This document shows positions 48,749 through 58,144 of a stretch of DNA of 64,000 nucleotides, piece after piece. The notes beneath the pieces were generated by a model that worked only from the letters and a program-made list of their open reading frames with translations, ran no database searches and was not told where the DNA came from. The stretch comes from Burkholderia sp. S171 (GTDB lineage: Bacteria > Pseudomonadota > Gammaproteobacteria > Burkholderiales > Burkholderiaceae). Each line of letters opens with the position of its first letter. Within the stretch, counting starts at the first letter, position 1. The stretch covers positions 1 through 64,000 of the forward strand of contig NZ_LMUF01000004.1 of NCBI RefSeq assembly GCF_009766085.1, given 5' to 3'. Position numbers and translations under genes: made by a program.

Positions 48749-48835
48749 TTAGCGCGGCAGGCGCGCTAGTAGCGGTAGCGCGCGTAGCGGCGCACCAGCT
48801 AGGAAAGACGAGAGGGGATGGGCGAAAAAAATCAT
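48749..48835 (-). CDS. leuL: Leucine leader peptide upstream of leuA
   Basis: A 28-codon frame starting MIFF and ending LPR. It has seven Leu (positions 8, 12, 17, 20, 22, 23, 26), five of them coded by CTA, a codon that is rare in this G+C-rich genome; TAA ends it 123 bases before leuA. It has no Shine-Dalgarno. A TTGCAC-N17-TATAGT promoter sits so close that transcription is predicted to begin at or next to the ATG, so it would be translated leaderless. The leucine content, rare codons and position upstream of leuA are what an attenuation leader peptide needs. The assignment is from sequence logic, not from a known homologue. Confidence 0.72.
   Translation of the reverse strand: MIFFAHPLSSFLAGAPLRALPLLARLPR
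48761..48783 (-). promoter_or_regulatory. Leader hairpin A overlapping the Leu codons
   Basis: Eight perfect pairs, GCGCGCUA and UAGCGCGC, with a seven-base loop CCGCUAC in the RNA. It spans codons 18-25 of the leader peptide. A ribosome stalled on the CUA codons at positions 17-23 would block this stem, freeing CUACCGCU and later bases to pair elsewhere. Confidence 0.5.
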
Positions 48836-48841
48836 TGGCAG

Positions 48842-48870
48842 ACTATAACGAGATTTTTGGGAGCGTGCAA
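48842..48870 (-). promoter_or_regulatory. Predicted sigma70 promoter of the leuL-leuA transcript
   Basis: On the minus strand TTGCAC (48865-48870), a 17-base spacer and TATAGT (48842-48847). Six bases follow before the ATG of the leader peptide, so +1 is predicted at or within a base of that A. Both hexamers are within two bases of consensus. Confidence 0.75.
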
Positions 48871-48920
48871 TTGGGCTTTCCGATCGGGGCGATTAATGTC
48901 ACCTGCATGGGCTACCCGAA

Positions 48921-48950
48921 TGCTTTGGGGCCGCAACGCGCCCCAAAGCA
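48921..48950 (-). other. Hairpin between pssA terminator and leuL promoter
   Basis: Eleven perfect pairs (48921-48931 and 48940-48950, TGCTTTGGGGC and complement) with an eight-base loop. No T run follows. It lies next to the pssA terminator and may insulate leuL from read-through. Confidence 0.6.
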
Positions 48951-48984
48951 AAAAGCGCGCACCGGCTTCAAACCAATGCGCGCT
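48951..48984 (-). terminator. Intrinsic terminator after pssA
   Basis: Arms AGCGCGCA (48954-48961) and TGCGCGCT (48977-48984) with a 15-base loop. On the minus strand the stem runs into five T. It directly follows the pssA stop and separates the psd-pssA unit from leuA. Confidence 0.8.
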
Positions 48985-48990
48985 GTGCTT

Positions 48991-49854
48991 TCAATGCGCT
49001 TTTTCAGACGATCTGGCCGGATTCGGCCGGCCGCGCATGGCCATGTACCCCCACCACGCATAACCGGAAAAACCGTACAAGACAAACAAGCCGAACAACA
49101 TCAACGGCGGATCCGACGATACAAGCACAAACGCCACCACAACCAGCAGCACGCCGGCGAACGGCACCCGGAACCGCACATCGAGCGCCTTGCCGCTGTA
49201 GAACGGCGCGTTTGACACCATCGTGACACCGGCATAGATGGTCAGCGCAAACGCCACCCACGGCAGCCAGACCAGCTTGAGCGGCACGCGGTTATCGGTG
49301 GCAAGCCACACGAAACCCGCGATCAGCGCCGCCGCTGCCGGGCTCGGCAGGCCCTGGAAATAGCGCTTGTCCACCACACCTACGTTCGTATTGAAGCGCG
49401 CGAGACGCAATGCCGCACCCGAGCAATAGACAAACGCCGCGAGCCAGCCCCAGCGGCCCAAGTCTTTCAGGATCCATTCGTACATCACCAGCGCGGGCGC
49501 CACGCCGAACGAGACCATGTCGGAGAGGCTGTCGAACTGCTCGCCGAACGCGCTCTGCGTATGCGTCATGCGTGCAACCCGGCCGTCCATGCCGTCCAGC
49601 ACCATGGCCACGAAGATCGCGATGGCCGCGATCTCGAAGCGTACGTTCATGGCCTGAACGACCGCGAAAAAGCCGCAGAACAACGCGGCCGTGGTGAACG
49701 CGTTGGGCAGCAGGTAAATGCCGCGCTTCCTCAAAAATTGTTGCCGCTTCGCACGCCGCGTTTCCAGCACGCCGATGTCCTGCGCCGACTTGTTACGGCG
49801 AAACGCCCGAGGGGGTGTTGCCGTGCTTCGCGTTCGGCGCGGTTTGAGTGCCAT
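48991..49854 (-). CDS. pssA: CDP-diacylglycerol-serine O-phosphatidyltransferase
   Basis: A 287-residue membrane enzyme making phosphatidylserine from CDP-diacylglycerol and serine. The CDP-alcohol phosphotransferase motif D90-G91-x2-A94-R95-x8-G104-x3-D108-x3-D112 is complete, with six to eight membrane helices. The first 45 residues are strongly basic and not membrane-embedded. ATG 49854 has GGAGG upstream; 21 further codons are open. It is next to psd, which decarboxylates its product to phosphatidylethanolamine. Confidence 0.93.
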   Translation of the reverse strand: MALKPRRTRSTATPPRAFRRNKSAQDIGVLETRRAKRQQFLRKRGIYLLPNAFTTAALFCGFFAVVQAMNVRFEIAAIAIFVAMVLDGMDGRVARMTHTQSAFGEQFDSLSDMVSFGVAPALVMYEWILKDLGRWGWLAAFVYCSGAALRLARFNTNVGVVDKRYFQGLPSPAAAALIAGFVWLATDNRVPLKLVWLPWVAFALTIYAGVTMVSNAPFYSGKALDVRFRVPFAGVLLVVVAFVLVSSDPPLMLFGLFVLYGFSGYAWWGYMAMRGRPNPARSSEKAH

Positions 49855-49920
49855 CGAGTCCTCCGTTGTGCAGCCTGGTTTTACCGCTTTATTTGTACTG
49901 ATTCTCTGCCGGTTCACTGA

Positions 49921-50565
49921 CTACTCTGCGAACTCGGCAAGGATGGTAGACGAGGCCGACACCTTCTCGCCAATCGCCACTCGCGGACGGCTGCCAATCG
50001 GCAAATACACGTCGACCCGCGACCCAAAGCGGATAAAGCCATAACGCTGGCCACGGTTAAGCGGTTCGCCAACGTGGACGTAGCACAAAATGCGCCGCGC
50101 GATCAGTCCGGCGATCTGCACCGACGTCACCGTATGCCCAGCGGCGGTCTGGATCACGATCGCGTTGCGTTCGTTCTCGGTCGAGGCTTTGTCGACGGCA
50201 GCATTGAGATACGAACCTGGAAAGTACTCCACCTTGCTGATCGCGCCATCGACCGGCGAGCGCTGCGAGTGGACATTGAACACGTTCATGAACACGCTGA
50301 TCTTCAGCGCTTCGCGGCCCGCGTATGGGTCATGCGCGGTTTCCACTGCGACGATACGGCCGTCGGCGGGACACAGCACAGCGTTCGCCTGAACCGGAAT
50401 CGGCCGGGCGGGGTCACGGAAAAACTGGACGACGAAGATTGTCAGCAGCCAGAACGGCCAGGCAAAACCAAAGCCGCCGATGGCCTGGATCAACACGGCA
50501 ATGACAGCCGCAATGGCAATAAACGGCCAGCCTTCGCGCGCGATGATCGGATGTGGATAGTTCAT
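49921..50565 (-). CDS. psd: Phosphatidylserine decarboxylase proenzyme
   Basis: A 214-residue short-form (Psd-B like) decarboxylase. Self-cleavage is expected between G181 and S182 (RFGSRVDVY), producing the pyruvoyl alpha subunit. Two N-terminal membrane segments ([23 protein letters not shown] region) and the conserved [13 protein letters not shown] with the catalytic His follow. It makes phosphatidylethanolamine, in tandem with pssA 66 bases downstream. Confidence 0.94.
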   Translation of the reverse strand: MNYPHPIIAREGWPFIAIAAVIAVLIQAIGGFGFAWPFWLLTIFVVQFFRDPARPIPVQANAVLCPADGRIVAVETAHDPYAGREALKISVFMNVFNVHSQRSPVDGAISKVEYFPGSYLNAAVDKASTENERNAIVIQTAAGHTVTSVQIAGLIARRILCYVHVGEPLNRGQRYGFIRFGSRVDVYLPIGSRPRVAIGEKVSASSTILAEFAE

Positions 50566-50602
50566 GAACGAGTTCTATGTTTTTAGTAAAACCGTAGGAT
50601 AG

Positions 50603-50638
50603 CAAAAGCCGTCCGGCGCCAAGCGACACCGGACGGCT
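50603..50638 (-). terminator. Intrinsic terminator after ilvC
   Basis: Perfect 10-base arms 50607-50616 and 50629-50638 (AGCCGTCCGG and complement), 12-base loop, followed on the minus strand by four T. It lies 62 bases past the ilvC stop. Confidence 0.75.
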
Positions 50639-50700
50639 TGCGGTCTTCACTAGGACCGGCACATGAGGCCGGTCGTTCAGCTTTTTAGTTCTAAAGCTGC

Positions 50701-51756
<1,056 letters not shown>

Positions 51757-51785
51757 CTAATAACGTGCGCGCTGTTCAGGCGCTC

Positions 51786-52277
51786 TCAGACCTTCAGGAT
51801 TCGCTCGCCCCGGCCAATGCCGGAACTGCCTGTGCGTACGGTCTCGAGAATCGCCGTTGCGTCCAGCCCCTGAATAAACGCGTCGAGCTTGTCGCTCGCG
51901 CCCGTCAGTTCCATCGTGTAGCTTTTTTCGGTAACGTCGATGATGCGGCCGCGGAAGATGTCCGCCATCCGCTTCATCTCTTCCCGTTCCTTACCGACCG
52001 CTCTCACCTTGATCAGCATCAGCTCGCGCTCAATGTGGGCGCCCTCTGTCAGGTCGACCACTTTCACCACCTCGATCAGGCGGTTCAGGTGCTTTGTGAT
52101 CTGTTCGATCACGTCATCCGAGCCAATGGAAACGATGGTCAGCCGCGACAGCGAACTGTCTTCGGTCGGCGCCACCGTCAAGGTTTCAATGTTGTAGCCA
52201 CGCGCGGAAAAGAGCCCGACGACACGCGATAACGCGCCCGGTTCGTTTTCCAGCAGCACGGAAATAATGTGTCTCAT
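51786..52277 (-). CDS. ilvH: Acetolactate synthase small (regulatory) subunit
   Basis: A 163-residue regulatory subunit, the length of E. coli IlvH. An N-terminal ACT domain (ISVLLENEPGALSRVVGLFSARGYNIETL region) binds valine for feedback inhibition, and the C-terminal ACT-like domain follows. Some annotations would call it ilvN. It follows ilvB by 114 bases, and precedes ilvC. Confidence 0.95.
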   Translation of the reverse strand: MRHIISVLLENEPGALSRVVGLFSARGYNIETLTVAPTEDSSLSRLTIVSIGSDDVIEQITKHLNRLIEVVKVVDLTEGAHIERELMLIKVRAVGKEREEMKRMADIFRGRIIDVTEKSYTMELTGASDKLDAFIQGLDATAILETVRTGSSGIGRGERILKV

Positions 52278-52391
52278 GATAGTTGCGTTCCTGATTTATC
52301 CAGTGAATAAGCGTGTTCCCGCAAAACTCACGCGCCACGATCGTCTTTTGTGAAGACGGGCGCGCGCGAGCCGCGCTTGGGAAAACAGCCG

Positions 52392-54155
52392 TTATAGATC
52401 TTCCGATCCGAGCAGCATTTCCGTGATGCCCTTGCCTGCCTGGACCATCGGAAATACGTTTTCGGTGGGATCTGTCTGGAAGTCGAGGAACACCGTGCGG
52501 TCCTTCAGGCGCAGTGCTTCTTTCAACGCCGGCTCTACATCGCGCGTGTGCTCAATGCGCATGCCCACATGCCCATAAGCCTCAGCCAGCTTCACGAAGT
52601 CAGGCAGCGCGTCCATGTACGAACTGGAATAGCGCTTCTTGTATTCGATCTGCTGCCATTGCCGGACCATGCCGAGATAGCGGTTGTTCAGCGAAATGAT
52701 CTTGACCGGCGTGTTGTACTGCTTGCACGTCGACAATTCCTGGATGCACATCTGGATCGAACCTTCGCCCGTGATGCACAAGACCTCGTCGTCCGGGTGC
52801 GCCATCTTCACGCCCATGGCCGCCGGCAGGCCGAAGCCCATGGTGCCGAGGCCACCCGAATTGATCCATCTGCGTGGCTTGTTGAAGCGGTAGAACTGCG
52901 CCGCCCACATTTGATGCTGGCCAACGTCCGAACAGACGAATGCTTCGCCGTCGGTCAGTTCCCACGCCTTTTCGACCACGTACTGCGGCTTGATGATCTC
53001 GCTTGCGCGATCGAACTTGAGGCAGTCCTTCGAGCGCCACGCCTCGATGTCCTTCCACCAGTCGGCCAGCGCCGCGATGTCCGGACCGTGTTCGGCCGTC
53101 TGCAACTGCTCGATCAACTCCTTGAGCACTTCCTTCACGTCGCCGACGATAGGAATATCGACTTTCACGCGCTTGGAAATGGACGACGGATCAATATCGA
53201 TGTGAATGATCTTCTTCGCATGCGACGCGAAATGTTCCGGATCACCGATCACGCGGTCATCGAAACGCGCGCCAATCGCGATCAGCACATCGCAATGCTG
53301 CATGGCCATGTTGGCTTCGTACGTGCCGTGCATGCCGAGCATGCCGAGGAATTTCTTGTTGTCCGCGCGATAACCGCCCAGGCCCATCAGCGTGTTCGTC
53401 ACCGGATAACCGAGCAGGTCGGCGAACTGATTCAGTTCACGCGCCGCATTCGCCAGGATGATGCCGCCGCCCGTATAAATGTACGGACGCTTCGCCGACA
53501 GCAACAACTGCACGGCCTTGCGGATCTGGCCCGAATGGCCTTTGGTCACCGGATTGTACGAACGCAGCGAGACGGATTTGATCGGTTCGTATTTGCACGG
53601 CGTCTTCGACACGTCTTTCGGAATGTCGATCAGCACCGGGCCGGGACGTCCCGTTCGGGCGATATAAAACGCTTTCTTGACGGTCGCGGCAAGCTCGCGC
53701 ACGTCTTTGACGAGGAAGTTGTGTTTGACGCAGGGGCGCGTGATACCGACCGTATCGCACTCCTGGAATGCATCCTGGCCGATTGCCGCAGTAGGAACCT
53801 GGCCGCTGATGATGACCAGCGGGATGGAATCCATATAGGCAGTGGCAATGCCGGTCACCGCATTGGTGACGCCGGGGCCGGAAGTCACCAGGGCCACGCC
53901 AACATTGCCCGTGGAGCGCGCGTAGGCGTCGGCGGCATGAACCGCGGCCTGTTCGTGGCGCACGAGAATATGCTGGATCTGGTCCTGCTTGTACAACTCG
54001 TCGTAGATATAGAGTACCGAGCCGCCGGGATAGCCCCAAATGAACTCGACTTTTTCGTCAGCGAGCGCGCGCATGAGCACGGTGCCGCCAATGGATTCAG
54101 CTTCGAGGGGGGGAGTCGTATCCGACGTGGAGAATTCCGCGCTGGGCATATTCAT
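52392..54155 (-). CDS. ilvB: Acetolactate synthase large (catalytic) subunit
   Basis: A 587-residue ThDP-dependent enzyme joining two pyruvates to acetolactate. The catalytic Glu activating ThDP is E68 in VRHEQAAVHAADAYAR. The ThDP/Mg motif begins ITGEGSIQMC and ends near NNRYLGM. The middle FAD domain (ITIGARFDDRVIGDPEHF-type region, FDDRVIG) is intact. First gene of ilvBHC, with a predicted promoter 150 bases upstream. Confidence 0.96.
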   Translation of the reverse strand: MNMPSAEFSTSDTTPPLEAESIGGTVLMRALADEKVEFIWGYPGGSVLYIYDELYKQDQIQHILVRHEQAAVHAADAYARSTGNVGVALVTSGPGVTNAVTGIATAYMDSIPLVIISGQVPTAAIGQDAFQECDTVGITRPCVKHNFLVKDVRELAATVKKAFYIARTGRPGPVLIDIPKDVSKTPCKYEPIKSVSLRSYNPVTKGHSGQIRKAVQLLLSAKRPYIYTGGGIILANAARELNQFADLLGYPVTNTLMGLGGYRADNKKFLGMLGMHGTYEANMAMQHCDVLIAIGARFDDRVIGDPEHFASHAKKIIHIDIDPSSISKRVKVDIPIVGDVKEVLKELIEQLQTAEHGPDIAALADWWKDIEAWRSKDCLKFDRASEIIKPQYVVEKAWELTDGEAFVCSDVGQHQMWAAQFYRFNKPRRWINSGGLGTMGFGLPAAMGVKMAHPDDEVLCITGEGSIQMCIQELSTCKQYNTPVKIISLNNRYLGMVRQWQQIEYKKRYSSSYMDALPDFVKLAEAYGHVGMRIEHTRDVEPALKEALRLKDRTVFLDFQTDPTENVFPMVQAGKGITEMLLGSEDL

Positions 54156-54538
54156 ACATTCACCTTTCGAATTTTCGGCAAAAAATTGATTGGGTGCTCT
54201 CTGCCGGGCTTATGGCTCGGGTTCAAGCGGCGCGTCTAAATGGGAAGCGGGCTTCTTGGGCTCGCCTCAAAGAGACAGTTCACTTTATGATGCGAGTCGG
54301 AAACAATAGCCCGAGGCAATAAAGCTCGTCAAGGAAAAACTGCACAATACCGCCTGACGTGCGCCGGAATCAGGTCCTAAAGGCTCGGAATTATCCGAAA
54401 TGCTGAAGAAAGGTCTGTGTTTCAGCCTGTAACAGCGGCGCATTTCCTCGCTGTTCACTCAAAAGTTTGCTAGCATCCGCAGGCTTTAACCTCTCACCAA
54501 CCCTTATCGACGCACGCTCGTTGCGCCGGGCCTCACGG
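54156..54538. other. Divergent regulatory region between ilvB and the sigma factor gene
   Basis: It holds the predicted ilvB promoter (54303-54332). Minus-strand RNA would have a leader of about 140 bases. I looked for a leader peptide there: the only candidate is a 15-codon GTG-started frame with few Leu/Ile/Val, so attenuation as at leuA is not evident. GCGAGCC/GCCCGC can form a mismatched hairpin near 54246-54266. The plus-strand sigma gene has no clear promoter in this stretch. Confidence 0.45.
54303..54332 (-). promoter_or_regulatory. Predicted ilvBHC promoter
   Basis: On the minus strand TTGACG (54327-54332), 18-base spacer, TATTGT (54303-54308). Spacing is one longer than ideal. Confidence 0.6.
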
Positions 54539-55102
54539 ATGGCATCAGACAAGGAACTCGCCGATTTTCTGGCGGGCGTCGAAAGACGCGCGTTTAAGCA
54601 GACGGTGTACACCGTACGCGACGACGATGCGGCGCTCGACATCGTTCAGGATGCGATGATCAAGCTCGCCGAAAAATACGGCGACCGGCCTCCGCCCGAA
54701 TTGCCCCTTTTGTTTCAGCGTATCCTGCAGAATGCAACGCACGACTATTTCCGGCGCCAAAAGGTCCGCAATACGTGGGTAAGCCTGTTCTCCTCGTTCG
54801 GCAACGCCGACGACGACGAATTTGACCCCCTCGAGACCTTCGAATCGCAGGATGGGACGGTCGGTGCGGAAAGCAGCGAGAGCCGGCTCGAGCGTGAACA
54901 GGTGCTCAACCTGATCGACGCAGAGATCCAAAAACTACCAGCACGTCAACGGGAAGCGTTTCTCATGCGTTACTGGGAGGATATGGATGTCGCCGAAACC
55001 GCCGCTGCAATGGGCTGCTCTGAAGGCAGCGTAAAAACACATTGCTCGCGGGCCACGCACGCGCTGGCACACGCGCTGAAGGCGAAAGGAATCACATTAT
55101 GA
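54539..55102 (+). CDS. ECF-type RNA polymerase sigma factor
   Basis: A 187-residue sigma factor. Region 2 (ALDIVQDAMIKLAEKYG, with QRILQNATHDYFRRQKVRN) and region 4 (LPARQREAFLMRYWEDMDVAETAAAMGCSEGSVKTHCSRA region) are clear, separated by a short acidic linker, as in extracytoplasmic-function sigmas. ATG 54539 is preferred over the frame's earlier ATG (54467) because it matches the family start, though the ribosome site is weak. Its stop overlaps the next gene by ATGA, so a membrane partner is made with it. Confidence 0.88.
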   Translation: MASDKELADFLAGVERRAFKQTVYTVRDDDAALDIVQDAMIKLAEKYGDRPPPELPLLFQRILQNATHDYFRRQKVRNTWVSLFSSFGNADDDEFDPLETFESQDGTVGAESSESRLEREQVLNLIDAEIQKLPARQREAFLMRYWEDMDVAETAAAMGCSEGSVKTHCSRATHALAHALKAKGITL

Positions 55103-55545
55103 GCAACGCTCTCGATCACAAGGAAACCGAGTTCGCGCTGAAGGTACGCCGCGCACTCGACGAAAACATCAATTCGCTGCCCGCCGCTTCGCTCGACAAG
55201 CTGGCGGCGGCTCGCCGGACGGCGATCGCACGCAAGAAACCGGAAAAAGTCGCTGTCGCGGCGCCGGTTTTCGCGCCTGCGCTCGCCGGGGCGGGCATGG
55301 CTGGTCCGGGTTCGCTCGGCCCAGCCGGGTCTGGCCATACGGGTAAACGCGGCCGTTTCTCGCGCCTCGCCTTGGCCTGGCCGCTGCTTGCCCTCGTGAT
55401 CGGATTGGCTGGCATCGCTTATTTTGAGGATCAGCAACGCACCGCGGAACTCGCCGATATCGACGCCGCCATGCTCAGCGACAATCTCCCGCTCGACGCC
55501 TATCTCGACCACGGTTTCAACGCGTACCTGACGCGCAATCATTAA
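55099..55545 (+). CDS. DUF3619 family membrane protein (possible anti-sigma)
   Basis: A 148-residue protein of the DUF3619 family. The N-terminal 90 residues are cytoplasmic-looking and helical (LDHKETEFALKVRRALDENINSLPAA region). One membrane helix follows (ALAWPLLALVIGLAGIAYF region), then a short acidic outer part. Start-stop overlap with the sigma factor gene and this topology resemble anti-sigma factors; that role is inference. AAAGGA precedes the ATG. Confidence 0.82.
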   Translation: MSNALDHKETEFALKVRRALDENINSLPAASLDKLAAARRTAIARKKPEKVAVAAPVFAPALAGAGMAGPGSLGPAGSGHTGKRGRFSRLALAWPLLALVIGLAGIAYFEDQQRTAELADIDAAMLSDNLPLDAYLDHGFNAYLTRNH

Positions 55546-55563
55546 GACTGCAGGAGTCATCGG

Positions 55564-56304
55564 GTGAGTTACAAGCGCGGCCTCGCGATTGTCTTTGGAT
55601 GCGCAATTGCGGGACTTGTCGCGTTTGCTGCCACCTATCCGCGTTTCTATTCGTCCGCCTCGGCGGTCCCCGCTGCTGCCGCCCCGGTCGGGGCGAGCGG
55701 GGGAGAAGCGCTGTCGCCGCTTTCTTCGCTCTCCTCCCCCTCCAGTCCCATGGCTTGGGCTCGGCTCACCGACGCGCAACGGATCGCGCTCGCGCCGTTC
55801 GCCACGGAATGGGATCAGTTCAGCGAAGAACGTAAGCGTAATTGGATCAAGATAGCGTCGCGATACAAGAAGATGTCGCCCGATGCACAAAAGCGGCTTC
55901 ATGAGCGAATGGTCGAATGGATACACATGACCCCGGACCAGCGCAAGGTCGCGCGCGAAAATTATCAGGTCTCGAAGTCCGTCCCCGTCGAGAAGCGGGA
56001 ACGCGACTGGGATGCGTATCAAAAGCTGCCGGAAGACCAAAAGAAAAAACTCGCCGCCACCGAGCGCCCGCGCCGGCCGACTGTTGTTAGCGCGCCGCCT
56101 TCCGGTAAAACCGAAGTCAAGGATATTGACAGGCTGATGACAGCCCGGGAGCATGCGCGTGCTTCGGATGCTGTTGCGGACATGGCGTCAGGTTCACACG
56201 CCACGCCTGCCGCTCCCGCTATTCCCGGCGCCGCCAGTTTTGTGCCGGCCACGCCGATTCCGGTTTCGCCGCAGCAGGCGCCCTCCGTCTTCAACGGGTC
56301 TTAG
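55564..56304 (+). CDS. DUF3106 domain-containing secreted or anchored protein
   Basis: A 246-residue protein with an N-terminal hydrophobic segment (LAIVFGCAIAGLVAFAATYP), a Ser/Ala/Pro-rich linker, then a helical DUF3106 domain with repeated W-x-x-(I/L)-A/(S/D) spacing (WDQFSEERKRNWIKIASRYKKM; RMVEWIHMTPDQRKVARENY). The C-terminus is Pro/Ala-rich. GTG start with GCAGGAG upstream. Probably periplasmic. It lies in the sigma factor operon between DUF3619 and RDD genes. Confidence 0.8.
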   Translation: MSYKRGLAIVFGCAIAGLVAFAATYPRFYSSASAVPAAAAPVGASGGEALSPLSSLSSPSSPMAWARLTDAQRIALAPFATEWDQFSEERKRNWIKIASRYKKMSPDAQKRLHERMVEWIHMTPDQRKVARENYQVSKSVPVEKRERDWDAYQKLPEDQKKKLAATERPRRPTVVSAPPSGKTEVKDIDRLMTAREHARASDAVADMASGSHATPAAPAIPGAASFVPATPIPVSPQQAPSVFNGS

Positions 56305-56310
56305 GCAAAA

Positions 56311-56835
56311 GTGAGCGCCTCCTCCCTGGAATCTGTCGGGTCTCCCGAATTGATCGCGCCCAAGCTGCGTCGCCGGCTGGCTACGATGCTTTATGAAGGC
56401 GTGATCCTGTTCGGGATCGTTTTTATCGCCGGGTATTTGTTCAGCACGCTCACCCAGCAACGCAACGGACTCACCCACCACAATTTGCTAATGGCGTGGA
56501 TCGGGTTTGTGCTCGCGATTTATTTCGTCTACTTCTGGACGCATGGCGGGCAGACACTGCCCATGAAAACGTGGCGATTGAAAGTAGTCGATGCGCGCGG
56601 GGCGCCGGTTTCGACTACGCGCGCCATCGCGCGTTATGTGTTCGCGTGGTTGTGGTTCCTGCCGCCGCTGGCGTTGCATCCACTGCTCAAGCTTTCCGTG
56701 CCGACCACGCTTGTCGTGGCCGTCGTGTGGATCGTGCTCTGGGCAGCAGCGGTATGGCTCAATCCGGCACGACAGTTTTTGCATGACCGGCTGGCCGGCA
56801 CGCGGATCGTAAGCGTGGTCCCAACAGGGGCTTAG
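56311..56835 (+). CDS. RDD family membrane protein
   Basis: A 174-residue protein of the RDD family with three or four membrane helices (LYEGVILFGIVFIAGYLF; LLMAWIGFVLAIYFVYFW; a third pair later). The Arg and Asp residues after which the family is named lie in the first and last helices (RRRLATMLYEG; FLHDRLAGTRIV). It starts GTG, seven bases after the DUF3106 stop. Some RDD proteins are Na+/H+ antiporters; function here is unknown. Confidence 0.82.
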   Translation: MSASSLESVGSPELIAPKLRRRLATMLYEGVILFGIVFIAGYLFSTLTQQRNGLTHHNLLMAWIGFVLAIYFVYFWTHGGQTLPMKTWRLKVVDARGAPVSTTRAIARYVFAWLWFLPPLALHPLLKLSVPTTLVVAVVWIVLWAAAVWLNPARQFLHDRLAGTRIVSVVPTGA

Positions 56836-56965
56836 GCCAACCTCCGCATTGTTGAATCGCCGTGGAACGCGGCAACACAAAATATCTCACGCGACGTCTC
56901 GGGCATCCGAAGCGGCAGTTGAGCGCTGAAATCCAGCCCTCTCTCCTACCCTGCTTTTGTTGATC

Positions 56966-57718
56966 TCAGCTCAGCCAGTCTGGATCTTCCTTCAACGCCA
57001 TATGCAGATTGTCGTTGAAGTGATGGATCCGATAACCCAATCCCGCAAACATCGTCTGCAATGATCGTCGCGTATAGAGCGTGATGTGACCATTGCGGGG
57101 CGCGATGTACCAGTTGTCCATTCCCCGAGGCGGCACGTGATCTATCGTCAACGTGGAAAACAGCAATACGCCCTGCTCGTTTAGCAGTCCCAGTGCTTCC
57201 TGGACCGTCGCCAATGGTTCGGGCGTATGTTCCAGAACCTCGAACGCGCTGATGAAATCGAATGAACCGGACGGCGGCACCCCTTCTTCATCCATCGGGT
57301 CCCAACTATGCCCGTCCACTCCACCCTCACGCAACAACGACGTCAGCTTGCCGTTGCCACCACCATAGTCGAGACACCTTAACGCGTGGCCTTTCTTGAT
57401 GAAATCGAGAATGAAAGCCGCATTGCCCGCAGGCCGTGCATCGATGTAGTCAGGGTCGACCAGCACGTAATCATCGTTATAAATGTGCTGCAGGTAGTGA
57501 GCCTTGCTCCAATGGTCGAACGCAGTCGTGAAGATAAGGCCGCAAGCATCACATTGGTTGTAATAGACCGGCACGCCGGTGAGCGGCAGATAGCGTCCGC
57601 GCCGCTCTTCGCAACTCTTGTTAAAGTCGGTGACGCCGTAAAGCGGCGCCGGTTCGTTGCATACTTTGCACGCCGACATTCGAACGACCGGCCCCACTGT
57701 TCCACTATCCAGTTGCAT
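56966..57718 (-). CDS. Class I SAM-dependent methyltransferase with N-terminal zinc ribbon
   Basis: A 250-residue methyltransferase. An N-terminal putative zinc site is made of C17-x2-C20 and C56-x2-C59 (ACKVC; QCDACG). The SAM-binding motif I is CLDYGGGNGKL (about residues 115-125), and DFISAFEVLEHTPEP is motif II/III. This layout is like sugar or natural-product C-methyltransferases; substrate unknown. It is isolated and convergent with the sigma-factor operon. Confidence 0.83.
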   Translation of the reverse strand: MQLDSGTVGPVVRMSACKVCNEPAPLYGVTDFNKSCEERRGRYLPLTGVPVYYNQCDACGLIFTTAFDHWSKAHYLQHIYNDDYVLVDPDYIDARPAGNAAFILDFIKKGHALRCLDYGGGNGKLTSLLREGGVDGHSWDPMDEEGVPPSGSFDFISAFEVLEHTPEPLATVQEALGLLNEQGVLLFSTLTIDHVPPRGMDNWYIAPRNGHITLYTRRSLQTMFAGLGYRIHHFNDNLHMALKEDPDWLS

Positions 57719-58144
57719 AGGATTCCATCGTAAATCCGAAAGTATAGGCTATGCCAACACGATGAGGACGCTCAGCTTCTTGCGTTCTTGAGGCGATGTA
57801 TTGCGTTCGGCAATCCGCAATTCATGCTTGTCGTATTGTTTCAGCGGTCGTGTCAGGTTTCGCGCGCGCTGGTGGCTTCGCAGCAACGATAGACAGCCGG
57901 GCCAATTTCTGACTGAATCAATCCGATAGCGAAACAAAATCGCACATAAAAATCGCGTGGAGTCATGCGAATTAAGCGTCCGACAAACCCATCGAAGCAT
58001 TGAAATTCGCCGCGTTTTTTGCTTGTTCACGGCACACTCATCACTGCCATCGCAACCTTTAGTAATAAGAAGTTTTCGTGACTGTCATGGCTCCGTCACG
58101 TGGGCATGGCGCAATGGCCGCACTGCAACCCGTTGCGCGTGCCC
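57719..58144. other. Intergenic region before the phosphoesterase gene
   Basis: About 425 bases between divergent genes. A 93-codon minus-strand frame (57749-58030) is present but has no ribosome site, family resemblance or typical codon use. No terminator or promoter is obvious. G+C is a little lower than in the neighbours. Confidence 0.4.

Noticed and set aside
52548..54239. 563-codon open frame on the plus strand opposite ilvB
   Set aside because: Its translation is rich in Arg, His and Asp with no family resemblance; it mirrors ilvB, whose residues and motifs are complete. Long antisense frames are common in high-GC DNA.
54225..54270. Possible 15-codon leader peptide upstream of ilvB
   Set aside because: GTG start, only two Leu, one Ile and no Val run, and no clear terminator/antiterminator pair; does not meet the pattern that the leuA leader shows.
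57749..58030. 93-codon minus-strand frame in the gap before the phosphoesterase
   Set aside because: No ribosome site, no recognisable family, atypical composition; kept only as part of an intergenic note.
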